Shown: positions 28,958 to 39,500 of the stretch, one piece after another
Layout of the letters: each line of letters begins with the position of its first letter
How positions within the stretch are numbered: the first letter of the stretch is position 1
NCBI RefSeq assembly: GCF_000497045.1
Contig: NW_015961981.1
Span: forward strand, 312,401 to 376,400
DNA: 64,000 bases
Direction: 5' to 3'
Origin: Kalmanozyma brasiliensis GHG001
Lineage: Eukaryota > Basidiomycota > Ustilaginomycetes > Ustilaginales
Notes under the pieces: model-generated
What the model was told of the DNA's origin: nothing
What the model saw: the letters and a program-made list of their open reading frames with translations, nothing else
The model's database searches: none
Translations under genes and position numbers: made by a program

Positions 28958-29691
28958 TCTGAGCGATGCGGGTGTGTGCTGATTGTTGGGCAGAGTCGTG
29001 TGACCGAACGATGCTATGCGACCTGGCGGCGAGTCTGTGTTTTGCTGTGTCGTCGTTGTAGTCGGTAGATGTGTGAAGGGTATCGAGAGCGGTGACGGGT
29101 GGATGACGATGACGAGTGTGATGGTTTCGAGCTGAGAAGAGTTGAAGCTTCCAGCGCATCGTCCATCTCTTGTGAGCACAGACACTTTCAAAACGCGTCT
29201 CTGCGGACGTGCAACGCCTCTCGGCCGTGTCTTATTTTTTTTTATGAGAGTCAAGGTCTAACACCTTGGCGCTAATTGAGACCCTGTCAGGGTCTGCCTG
29301 ACTCGCCTCGCTGACGTCGCTCCTCAGTGACCCGGCTTCTGAACTCTCTTGGACCTTTCCATCACGTACAGCATGACCCCATTAGATGATGTCCTTTCGT
29401 GTGAGTGTCAGGCAAGACCGAAGACTCCCAAGTCGCTCAAATGCAAGGTTGTTATGCTTGCATAGCCGACTCCAGAGCCGGCATTCTACACCGGTGGTAT
29501 CGGCATCGAGCGATATTCTCCGCGCGAATTTTTGAAGCTGAGCCCCCCACACTGACAGGACAGGGTGCTGCGCCGCTAACCGATCTGTGTAACTGTGACT
29601 ACAGCAACTTCTTCAACGGCCTCATCCTATCTTCATCCTCTCTTCCGCCAGCCATCACATCAACCATCAACTGCAGCCTGAGACGCTCAGC
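28958..29691. promoter_or_regulatory. Divergent upstream region, SEC13 / EamA transporter
   Basis: 734 bases between divergent starts. It contains a T9 run near 29232-29240 and CA/TC-rich leader-like sequence before 29691. No gene recognised. Confidence 0.35.
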
Positions 29692-31203
29692 ATGCAGAGA
29701 CCATCGATATCACCACGGCCGAGCTACGAAAGGAGTCCGCTCCTCACACCCCAGCTACCCTCGCAACAATTCGATGACGCCGACACAGCCCAATCATCAA
29801 CGTACAAATCCAGACCGACAGGCGCGAGACCACGCAAGCTCTCCAACTCCATCCGGACCTCTGAGGACCAAGATGCCGTCCCCGAAACAGCGCGGCTTCT
29901 CGACGAGACACCCACCATCTCCCCTCCCCACGCCCGCAAAGACGCACGCCCGACCTCGCGCGACATCGAGCGCGGCTCCTCGTTCGAAGAGGACGGCATC
30001 AACGAGCTGCCCTTCCCATCCCAAACGGACCCGTCGAAGCCGTTACGACCCAAGAACTACCGTGTGAAGAAGAACGCATCCAAGTTCAAAGGCTTTATCA
30101 AGCGCAATGAGGGCATCCTGCTGCTCGGTCTCGCCCAGCTCTTCTTCTCCACCATGAACTTTTTCTTCAAGCTGATCAACCTGCTGCCTCCAGAAGAGAG
30201 CCCGCGGGTGACGGCGCTCGAGATCATCTTCATCCGCATGTCCATCACGTGGATCGGATGCGTGGGGTTCATGCTCGTCTCTGGCGTCGAGAATCCGTTT
30301 TTGGGGCCCAAAGAGGTGAGGAAGCTCCTGGCGCTCCGAGGGTTTGTGGGGTTCTTCGGGCTCTTTGGGCTGTACTACTCGTTGCAGTATCTGTCGCTGG
30401 CGGATGCGACGGTGATCACGTTCCTCGGACCTTTGGCGACGGGGCTGCTGGGGTATATCGTGCTTCGCGAGCCTTTTACGCTGCGTGAAGTGGCGGGCGG
30501 CATCGTGAGTCTAGCCGGTGTGGTGCTCATCGCGCGACCCGCGTTCATCTTTGGTCGAAAGGCGGCTGATTCGGACCTCGACCAGCCGCTCGCTTTCGGA
30601 GTCTCGAATACAACAAGTGTCGATGCTGTCAATGCTACGGTGCAGGTGTCTTCGAGTGTGGTCAAGCATCTCGTGCACAACTTGACCTCGGTGGAGCTGC
30701 TCAGGCGCACCGACAGCACGATGCCGCTCGACGGCCCCAACGGCGTTGTAACCATCGACGGCGTTACGGAGAAGCAGCGTCTCGTCGCTGTAGGTCTCTC
30801 GTTGCTCGGAGTGTGCGGTGGTGCCGGAGCCTACATCACCATTCGCGCCATCGGTCGACGCGCATCTGCAACCCACAGCGTCGCCTACTTTTCGCTCTAC
30901 TCGACCATTGTCAGTGCCATCCTCATGTGGGTTACGGGCACCGAGTTTGTGCTACCGACGCAGCCCAAGTGGATCGCCCTGCTGGTTTGCGTGGGTATCT
31001 TCGGCCTCGCAGCACAGATCCTGCTCGCTATGGGTCTGCAGCGAGAGAAAGCAGGGCGCGCTGTTTCGGTGACCTACCTTCAGATTGTCTACGCCTCGCT
31101 GTACCAGCTGGTCTTCTTGCATACGCCTATCCAGCCACTGAGCGCGGTGGGCATGGTCGTCATTCTTATTTCGGCGGGCTGGGTCGCCGCTGGCAAGTCA
31201 TGA
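29692..31203 (+). CDS. EamA-family (drug/metabolite transporter superfamily) membrane protein
   Basis: This 503-residue protein has a ~140-residue hydrophilic Ser/Pro/Arg-rich N-terminus and then about ten membrane helices in two EamA repeats. Repeat 1 begins 'GILLLGLAQLFFSTMNFFFK' and includes 'IIFIRMSITWIGCVGFML', 'FVGFFGLFGLYYSLQYL', 'ADATVITFLGPLATGLLGYI' and 'VVLIARPAFIFG'. After a ~65-residue loop (Asn/Ser/Val-rich, with NTT, NAT and NLT sequons), repeat 2 has 'AVGLSLLGVCGGAGAYITIR', 'YSTIVSAILMWV', 'ALLVCVGIFGLAAQILLAMG' and 'VVILISAGWVAAGKS'. It resembles the yeast YMR253C/YPL264C and animal SLC35G group. The substrate is unknown. No intron. It is convergent with the regulator next to it (158 bases). 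Confidence 0.88.
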   Translation: MQRPSISPRPSYERSPLLTPQLPSQQFDDADTAQSSTYKSRPTGARPRKLSNSIRTSEDQDAVPETARLLDETPTISPPHARKDARPTSRDIERGSSFEEDGINELPFPSQTDPSKPLRPKNYRVKKNASKFKGFIKRNEGILLLGLAQLFFSTMNFFFKLINLLPPEESPRVTALEIIFIRMSITWIGCVGFMLVSGVENPFLGPKEVRKLLALRGFVGFFGLFGLYYSLQYLSLADATVITFLGPLATGLLGYIVLREPFTLREVAGGIVSLAGVVLIARPAFIFGRKAADSDLDQPLAFGVSNTTSVDAVNATVQVSSSVVKHLVHNLTSVELLRRTDSTMPLDGPNGVVTIDGVTEKQRLVAVGLSLLGVCGGAGAYITIRAIGRRASATHSVAYFSLYSTIVSAILMWVTGTEFVLPTQPKWIALLVCVGIFGLAAQILLAMGLQREKAGRAVSVTYLQIVYASLYQLVFLHTPIQPLSAVGMVVILISAGWVAAGKS

Positions 31204-31361
31204 TCGCAATCACAACGCGCATTTCGATGCTCCTTGATTAGGAGAAGGGCGAGACGCCCTCCTTTGGAACTTGCATTCTTACAAAGACAGAAATAGATAG
31301 AACTACATGATACTGTACGAGACTGAGAACAAGGGCATAGTCCAATCGAGCTGGTGTTGGA

Positions 31362-34064
31362 TTAAACACGGGTATCATCGAGAGCAAAGGCGACCGAGAG
31401 AACAACATTGGTGAACTCGTCCTGGTTGTCAAAGAGGGTAGCGGCCCACGGGAGGTCGCGCAGTTTGGCCTCAGCTTGGGAGCTTTGTGACTCGGCTGCG
31501 AAGGTGTCCTTGCGGAACTGCACGAGCTGGCGCAACGTGGGGCGGACAAAGGGGGCGGCGGCCTCGGTGAGGACGTTTTGGTTTGCATGGTGGGCTTGCA
31601 GCCAGTCAGCCTCGTTGTCGGCCTCGAACTCGCCAGCGCCAGCCGGGAGAGGAATGTCGAGGATGAGTGAACAGCCTGCTAGACGCTCTCGTGCATCGCC
31701 TCCGTTTTCGCGGAATCGCTGCAGCACCAGCAGCGAGTAGGAGGCAAAGAGCGTGCGGATCATGGTCTCGATCCATCCAAACGTGGCGAGACTCGGGGTC
31801 ATCGTGCCCGAAGCCGCGTTGCACGCTTCCACAGTGTGGGCGAGAAGCGACTGGGACAGACTCGATAGTACCGAGAGCGCGTGGTCGAGCAGACCCGCAT
31901 CGACATGATCCGTGATGGCCGACTCGTCGGTAAAGACGATCAGCACCAGGTACATCCACAGCGATGCAACAGCACCAAAGACAGCGACGGGATCAGAGTC
32001 AGGTTTCTTGAGCTCTGCCTCGGAATGAAGGATCGACCTGATCTGTTCCGAGATGAGTCGCCAGACAAAGCCTTGGCTGGCCGGCAAACGAACGTAGTAG
32101 CCGGCGAGGATGGAACGAGCGCTAGCAAGGGACTCGGGAACGCGGGCGCGATTCTCCTGGAGCCACTTGCGGTGGATGAAGGGCGGGATGGGCGAGGTCG
32201 GATCGGTGAGCACCATCAAGGCCGGATAAGAAACAAAGTGGGCGGCACTACCCTGAGCAATCGAGGCAGCGACCTCGCCGTTCTGGTCTGGCTGGATCCA
32301 CCATTGCTTTGCGCTGGGCAACTGGGGTGCAGGCAGGACGGGCTGACCATCGCAGTCGTATCGCGACCTAGGCGGAGTGGTGGCATCTGACAGGGATCGG
32401 CTCAGCGGATGGGTGGAGGAGTGGCTTGGGCCGGCGGTTGCGGGATGCTCCTGGAAAGCAGGGAGGAAACCAGGATTGATCGAGAGGCCCATGGTCTGGG
32501 CGAGAGAGGCTGCGAACTTGGCCGAGATGGGTGTGTCGACGACAGGCGAATGCGAGATGGCAGCAAAGTTGCCGCTGATGGCCGAATGCAAGCTGGGACC
32601 CATGCGATACAGTGGAGACGGGACCACTGGCTCTGCCAGCCAGCCGGAAAGATCGAGACCCGGTTGATATAGACCGGAACGGATGGGAGAAGGGTAGGGC
32701 CATGCATTGCGGTTGTTGAGGTTGGAGGTGATCAATGTCGGAGGTCTCGGCGGGGGCATCATGGCATTCGCTGCCGCCATCGAGTTGTGCGGAAGCTGCC
32801 GTGAGGGCTGACCTGCCATGGACCGCTCGTTCCATGGTGTCTGCACATTGTCCGGAAGCGTTTCTTCGAGCGCTTCGGGAAGGCTGGTAGCTCTGTGACG
32901 ATGCTGCGGTGCCGCAAGGAAATGGTCGTTGATGAGCATCCTCGAGGGGTCAGAGTCGGCATGCGTGAGCTGATGTTGACTGAGACGCACGATGGGCGTC
33001 TCTTCGCCCTCTTCATTGGCGAAAGCCATGCCGGAACGATTCATGTTGGTGACGATGGGTCCGGTGTTGGTGCGCGAGAATCCGCTCGACTTGCGCGACG
33101 GCATGCGTTGTGGTCCCGGAGCAGCGTCCGATTCGAGATCGTTGAAGGAGTGGGGCGAATCGGTGCGAGGGAGAGGAGTGTTGCTGGGGAACGGGTGGCC
33201 TGAGATGGAAAAGTGGGTCAGGTTGGGAGGTGCAGAGTCGGGGTGCTCTGCTGTGCTGTGTTGCGATCGAGGAGAGCCAAAGGCGGACCCAGAGGCGGAC
33301 GAGCCTGGATCGTGCCACGACTGGGCCTCCCCCTCGCTCTGACTGTCGTAGTCGGGCTCGCCTTCCCTCTTGACGTAGCCTGGGTTGGGAGCCATGAAGA
33401 CGTTGGGAGCCATGTGGAAGCCAGGGTTGGCCATGGACCAGTGTTGATCAGGCAGGGTGGAGGCCATGGGAGTGGCCATCTGGGGCGTCATGCCCTGCAT
33501 CTGAGTGTCCATTCCGGGCGTGGCGACCGTGTTGCGTGCTTTTCGAACATTGGGATTTCCAGACCTAGGAGCGTATTGGCACTGCTTTCCTCGGGCACGG
33601 CATCGACCGCAGGTGGGAACCTCGAGATCGCATCTTGCCTTGGACCTGGCGCACTCGTAGCAGCTCTTTTGTCGATCGAACGAGGGCTGAGCGAGGGCTC
33701 TTGCCTCTCTTGCGAGGTGGCGTCGTAGCAGATCATCGCGCGCGAACGTCTTGCCGCAGTTGGGACAGAGGAAGCCCTGAGAGGAAGAGGAGGGACCTGG
33801 ACCGGATCGACCTGACGAGGCACCGCTGAAGCTGCCGTCTCTGGATGGCTCAAAGGAGCTGGAATACGACTCGTGATCGCTCAACTGGTCGACCAGCGAA
33901 GACGATGAGGCTGAGGCATGCGAAGATGCGTAGAAAGCAGTGGGATCCGCAGGCATCTGTGCGAAGGGTGCTGAGTGATGGTGTGCATGCATTGCTGACA
34001 TGGCGGGGTGAAAGCCAGAGCGAGGATCGTGGTGGGGAGGAAACGCTCCGTTGCCTGCACTCAT
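31362..34064 (-). CDS. Transcription factor with degenerate C2H2 finger and Zn2Cys6 cluster
   Basis: This is a 900-residue protein. Residues 100-116 read 'CPNCGKTFARDDLLRRH', a C2H2 finger with Cys100, Cys103 and His116 but no second His where one is expected. It is followed directly by a perfect Zn2Cys6 cluster, C135-x2-C138-x6-C145-x6-C152-x2-C155-x6-C162 ('CYECARSKARCDLEVPTC'). The middle is Ser/Pro/Gln-rich with Met-Gln repeats (~180-220). The C-terminal third ('LSSLSQSLLAHTVEACNAAS', 'TFGWIETMIRTLFASYSLLV') is helical like the regulatory region of fungal Zn2Cys6 factors. It is a nuclear DNA-binding regulator with unknown targets. The C2H2-Zn2Cys6 tandem is a known fungal arrangement. First ATG at 34064, no intron. 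Confidence 0.88.
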   Translation of the reverse strand: MSAGNGAFPPHHDPRSGFHPAMSAMHAHHHSAPFAQMPADPTAFYASSHASASSSSLVDQLSDHESYSSSFEPSRDGSFSGASSGRSGPGPSSSSQGFLCPNCGKTFARDDLLRRHLAREARALAQPSFDRQKSCYECARSKARCDLEVPTCGRCRARGKQCQYAPRSGNPNVRKARNTVATPGMDTQMQGMTPQMATPMASTLPDQHWSMANPGFHMAPNVFMAPNPGYVKREGEPDYDSQSEGEAQSWHDPGSSASGSAFGSPRSQHSTAEHPDSAPPNLTHFSISGHPFPSNTPLPRTDSPHSFNDLESDAAPGPQRMPSRKSSGFSRTNTGPIVTNMNRSGMAFANEEGEETPIVRLSQHQLTHADSDPSRMLINDHFLAAPQHRHRATSLPEALEETLPDNVQTPWNERSMAGQPSRQLPHNSMAAANAMMPPPRPPTLITSNLNNRNAWPYPSPIRSGLYQPGLDLSGWLAEPVVPSPLYRMGPSLHSAISGNFAAISHSPVVDTPISAKFAASLAQTMGLSINPGFLPAFQEHPATAGPSHSSTHPLSRSLSDATTPPRSRYDCDGQPVLPAPQLPSAKQWWIQPDQNGEVAASIAQGSAAHFVSYPALMVLTDPTSPIPPFIHRKWLQENRARVPESLASARSILAGYYVRLPASQGFVWRLISEQIRSILHSEAELKKPDSDPVAVFGAVASLWMYLVLIVFTDESAITDHVDAGLLDHALSVLSSLSQSLLAHTVEACNAASGTMTPSLATFGWIETMIRTLFASYSLLVLQRFRENGGDARERLAGCSLILDIPLPAGAGEFEADNEADWLQAHHANQNVLTEAAAPFVRPTLRQLVQFRKDTFAAESQSSQAEAKLRDLPWAATLFDNQDEFTNVVLSVAFALDDTRV

Positions 34065-36572
34065 GTTTTATGAAGCGGCGTAATCGACCATCGAAGAAGG
34101 CACAGAGATTACTGTAAGTGTTGTCGCAGAAGCCGAGAATCGATCGCACCTGGCCCGAACTGGAAATGGCTACCGTGGGAAGGGGTCCGAGGATGTGACC
34201 TCACGAGAAGGGACGAGCCAGTCAGCTCTGCGAAGGTGGTGGTGGTCAGGGTGAGAGCACCTCGATCGGCCTCTTCCGAAAGGAAGGTTTTGACCAGAAG
34301 AGGGTCACGAGAGCAGTGCGCAGATGGTGAAAAGAGGACACGAATCGGCAGCTTCCGAAGTCAGTTTGGCGCCCTTTTTTTCTCGGGAAAGCGTCGCTGA
34401 GCGCAATCGAAATTCGTCCAGTGCTGCAGCAAGGGTCTCCAAATGCCTCGTCGGGGCGCGAATTTGGGTGGGGCGGATCCGATCGAAGAGGGATGAGAGG
34501 GTGCGTGGTCAGGAAGGACGCAAAGGAAAGCGAAGACGGGGAGATGAGGAACTGAAGAAAGGATGGGGGAAAAGCAGCAATGGTAGCGCTGCTCAGAGTG
34601 GCCGGTATATGAGCGCGCAAAGGATTGGCCAAGCACGGGCGTGGTTGGACAATGGATGGTCGGACAATGGATAGTTGGAAACTATCTTGTCGGCTAAATG
34701 GGGGGACCGGCCTGTGTCGAGGATGCAACAATGCAACACTGAAGAGAGGATGCATCTGCGAGGCAAGATGCGAATCAGAGCACTCGTGCCCGGTGTTGCT
34801 TCCCGTGGACGAGCGGTCCTTGTCGAGCCCATGTGAGGAGGCGAGAGAAGAACAGGGATCGTGTCTCACTTTGATGTCAGTGTGCGAACGGGCTCGGATA
34901 AGTTAGGTGCAGGGCTATTCGGGAATCTAGGAACCATGTAGCCGCTGTCAGTGGCATCTTCTCTCCCTGTTGATCGCCATCAAGTTTCGGCGCCCGCCGC
35001 TCTTCCGGTACAGCACCAGATCATCACCTCTCGGCTCTGCCAGGCTCGCGGACATTCATTCACCATCACCACTTGGGAGCCATGGCAACAGGGCTGAAGC
35101 TGTGATGTTGCGTGATGCTGTGCAGAAAGCCTAGCATGATCCCGTTGGGCATTAACTCTTCCGTGAAACTAGTGCATGAGACGGGCATTTACGCCGCTCG
35201 GTTCCTGCGTTGGTGCTTTGGGCAGGGCTGATTCCAAACTCACTGTCAAGCGATCCGCCTAGACTTCGTACCAGTGTCAGTTCTGTGCTCGTACAGAATG
35301 CTGACGGACGGCTGTTCGGTGGATCCGCCGATGGTCCGGTCTCGACCAGACGGCGCCAGAGTCAGTCAATTTTTTGTTTTGTTTTCAAAGTCCGTCTGCT
35401 TCTTTAGAGGGAACAAGCTGCGAGACTGGTCAGTACGGATTTCCGACGACGGCTCGGCTTGTACCAATCCTCTCTTTCGCTCGCTTAGACGTACCCGACC
35501 GCTGCGGTGATGGAACCCACTTCCTTGTCCCTGTCTCCGACCAGCCTCCAAGCATCTGTGCATGTGAGCGGACCGGACCTGTGCGACCTCGTTCTCGCGA
35601 GCAATGACGGATCGTTCCGCAACAGCGCAGCATTCGGGCTGCCCTCCGATCCGCAACGTGCATTCAGCTTGGCGTTGATCAACAAGAGATAATCATCCAG
35701 CAAAGAGTTCGCGGAGATCCGTCCGCGCTCTCGGTGATCAACTCTCGATTGTCCGCACGATGGAGCCGCTCCACCATCCATGCCCATGCCTCTCCTTTGG
35801 CTGATGACACGGCCACGCGAGCAAGCACGAGCACATGCCGTCGAGGCGATCGGCCCACTCCTGATCTGCCCGCCGGCTACTGCCATGCCGTGGCTCAATG
35901 TCAGCGTCTTGCGCATAGCCACCGCAACAAGCCCTCGATGTGAACTCTTTTTCCGTGCAGCGTCTTCTCAGAGAGCCGAGCATCGTTGAAGCGTGGCACG
36001 TTCATATCTAACCAACCTGACATTCAGGAAGCAAATTGCTGCCGGATGACTTTGATCCGGATTCGACGGTGAGCTACAGCTTGTCCAACTCGAACACGTT
36101 CGCAGTTGTGCGGACGTGGGATCGGCAACGAGTCGAGCAAAGCGGAAACCCGACGACGACAGCGGGTCGCGTCCCCGTCCCCGCCTTTGGCCTCTCCCGC
36201 GGAACCAACACTTTTGGAGCTCAAGGTGTGAGATCCCTCTATCCCACAAACTTGTTTTAAAAGCCACCCCGATCTGTGGTGTGCCCGATGGCGGGTAGCT
36301 GTGTCTGATGTTGTTTTCGCCAACGTGACCTGGTCGCGAAATCGCGTCTCTGCTGCCAAGCTGCGAGGGTCAATTATGTGTGTGTTGCTCTTTCCTGTCT
36401 GCAGAAGCGCACATCGTTGTGTGAGGTTTGTGAACCTGCCGTCAGCAATACCATCCTTTGCGTTTTCCTCGCTGGTCTCCATCATCGCAACGTGTCTGCA
36501 ATACCTAGACCAACGTCGTCAAAGGCTCATCTCCGCCTCCTACCTGGTAGTCTGCTTGGGTAGTCAACGACG
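34065..36572. promoter_or_regulatory. 2.5 kb divergent upstream region between a transcription factor and the PACT scaffold gene
   Basis: This is the longest gene-free stretch. Many open frames of 60-150 codons occur on both strands but none has a recognisable domain or consistent splice joins. A 15-base-period direct repeat lies at 34647-34672. The sequence just before 36573 is CT-rich, like a leader. Long upstream regions are common for fungal regulators. Confidence 0.4.
34647..34672. repeat. Direct repeat GGACAATGGAT, period 15
   Basis: Two exact copies of the 11-mer GGACAATGGAT at 34647-34657 and 34662-34672, ~580 bases upstream of the transcription-factor start. The spacing of about one and a half helical turns could suit a dimeric binding site, but this is inference. 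Confidence 0.4.
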
Positions 36573-39500
36573 ATGGATCTTCACTTTGGAACACCAGCTC
36601 GACTCGAGCGTCAGATCGCTCAGGATCTGATGGAAACGCAGTCCGAGTTCGATCTTTCCATGCCTGGGGGCGATACCCGCGATATCAGCGCTTCCCTCAC
36701 AACAACAAGGACCCCGCTGGGTGCAACCAATCGACACAACTCATCCTTCTCGAGGCCGTCAGACACCTCGGACGTGTCGTTCACCTCCCCCGCTAAGCAG
36801 ACTCACCTCGCTACACCGCACGCCAGTAAGCAGCCCGTGACTTTGGCTGCTGCCATTCAGAATGCGCGACAACACCCCAGCAGCAATGCCGTACAGGACA
36901 CGCCCGTCAAAGCGATGTCATCCTCGTCGTCGGCCTCCAGCGTGTCCGACTCGCCGCATTCAGTGCAGTTTCCGGATCCATACACCCACATCAGAAGCAC
37001 CTCGCCGCCGCTCACATCCACCCCACAACGCACGGTTGGTGCAGCATCTACGGTTGGATCAAGGTCGCGCACCGTCATGACCGCTCGTCCACTGCATCCT
37101 TCTACCGCCGAGAGCACCGCCACACATCGATACGATGAGACGACAAAGACGTCGACTTCCAGAGCTGCTCATTCCACGCGCTCTGCTTCAGCCTTGCTTG
37201 ACGACCTCACCGAGTCGTCCATCGCGCCGGAGGATGCATCCGACCCTGAACGCGTATCTGAAGCTCCCTCGCCAGAGTTGCACGAGGCTCAAGTGAATCA
37301 GCAGCAGCATCAGCAAGATGGCCGCGACTTTGTGGTCTACGATGCTCCCCCAGCTGCTTCTTCATCACGGAATGCGTCTCCTGCCTTGAGTCAGAGCTCG
37401 ACTGGCGGTAATGGCGATGGTATTGACTGGAGGCAGCGTCGCGCACAGCGCCGGCAACTGGTTCAGAATGACGAGTCGGCTGTAGATGACGACGAGACCC
37501 AGGCTCACACAGAGGCAGATACCCGCACCTTGGCCTCATCGCAGCCCGCTGGCACCGCCGCTACCCGTGCGGAATCGGTAGCAGAGACCGAGTACACCGC
37601 CACTGCCTATTCTAGTCCAGCGGCAGCTCGTCTCGCGCGTCAGGTCATCATCGCGAGGTCAACTCCGGAATCGGCAACCAGCACACCGAATCGACCGCTT
37701 CAATCCGACCTTGTTACGCCCAAGCATGCTTCTGCTTCCGAAGAGCGCGCCAGAATGAAGCAGTATCTTCTCAACAGCGTGAAAGCAACCGAAAAGACCC
37801 GTTCGCGCTCCGGTCGATCTTCCGACGCGCATCTCGAAGCCATCGAGCGTCTCAAAGCGCAAGCACAGCTGCACAGGACCCCAGGCTCCCTCTCCGAAGG
37901 TGATGCGAGAACCACGGAGGATGGCTCACCGGCCACATCCACCGACCCGACGCCTCGACGCAGAATGGACCGCCTTGGCAAGGCCAACACATTCGCAGCA
38001 GGGCGCACGCCTCTGCCCAAAGGGGGGGTTGCTGAGCTGCTCCGACGCGGCGCCCTCTTTGGTGTCTCGAACTCAAGTGCCGCTTCCAGCCTAGCCGCCG
38101 AGAGTCCTCTTCGCGCAGGACCAGAAGCAGTAGAACCCGCCAAAGATGATGACGTAGCCAGCGCTGTCGGCTCGACCACGACGTACTCAGAAGCCTCGTC
38201 CAACGACCTCGCTCTCGCTCCGAATGGGTCCAAGCACGGTGCTATGGGTCTGCGAGCCAACACCTCTTTTCCCGGTCTCGGCGCAGCCGACGCTGGTACT
38301 GAAGCAAACTCAGTGGCAAGGCCGCGCGTCGATGCAGCCAAGCTCGCACTCTATCAGAGCAAGCTCAATGCGCGGCTCGACGCCGAGAACGAAGAGCTCA
38401 AACGCGAGCGTGACCAGCTGCTTCAGAAGCTCGACAGACTGGAGGCTGGCTTATCCAGTGGAGCCTCTTCTGCTGAGCTCGATGCTGTCCATCAACAGTT
38501 GCAGGATGAACGTCAGCGGGCCGAGGCTCTCGACAAAGAGGCGCAAGAGCTTGCTGACCTTCTGGACGACAAAGAACGGGAGCTCGTTTCGCTCAAGGCT
38601 TCACAAGACGTGCCGCAGACCAACGAGGGACAGGAGCAAGAACTGCGAGACGAGATCAGCGAGCTGCAAAACTTACTCAAGGACAGAGAGGAAGACCTCG
38701 AGGAGCTCGAGGCGCGTCTGCAGCGAGAACGAGCTCAAATGGAAGAGCAAGTCCAGCAAGCGAAAGCATTTTCCTTCCAGACCCTCGACAAGATCGAGAC
38801 CGAGAGAGACCAAGCTCTCGAGCGCGTTCACGCACTGCAGGCCGAGCTTTCGGAGCTGCTGAAATCGGAACCGTCTTCTCGGTCGGTCACACAGGATGGC
38901 GAGGCCGGCGCGGCGCTTCGCATGCAAGAGCTGGAAGCTGAAAGAGCGAGCCTAGCAAAGGAGCTGGAGTCGCAAAGCGAAACAGTTCGCAACTTGCAGA
39001 CCGAGATTGAGTCTCTCCAGGACCAGGGCAGCAGCGATGCCGCTCGTATCCGTGGCTTGGAACGCCGTCTCAACGCAGCCAACGCGCAGCTCTCGAGGGG
39101 TGCAAGCTCCGAACCAGCCGACAACAGCCAGGCAATGCAGGTCGAAAGTGTCAAGGACGAACTCCGCGAAGCACAGGCCTACATTGCAGAATTGGAAGCA
39201 AGAGCCAACGATCCAAAGTCGTCGACGTCATCTTCGGTGCAAGACGAGAGAATTCGGTTCCTCGAGCGACAAAAAGCCGAGCTGGAAGACCGAGTCCAAC
39301 AGTACCGCGAGATGATCAGCAAGGGCGTTGGCACCAACCTCGCCAACTTGTCCAAGAACGATGACAGGGGCGATGCTGCATCCATCTCGCCAGTGACGCC
39401 CGGAAGGACGCCACACGGGTCCTCGCCGCTGCCAAAATCGGTCATGAGCCTGCGAAACATCTCTGCTGTCAAGACGCCTCGCTCTCCAGGCCCGCTCAGT

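Noticed and set aside
35485..35922. 145-codon minus-strand frame in the 2.5 kb upstream region
   Set aside because: No ATG-led protein-like segment, domain or splice partner; treated as chance.
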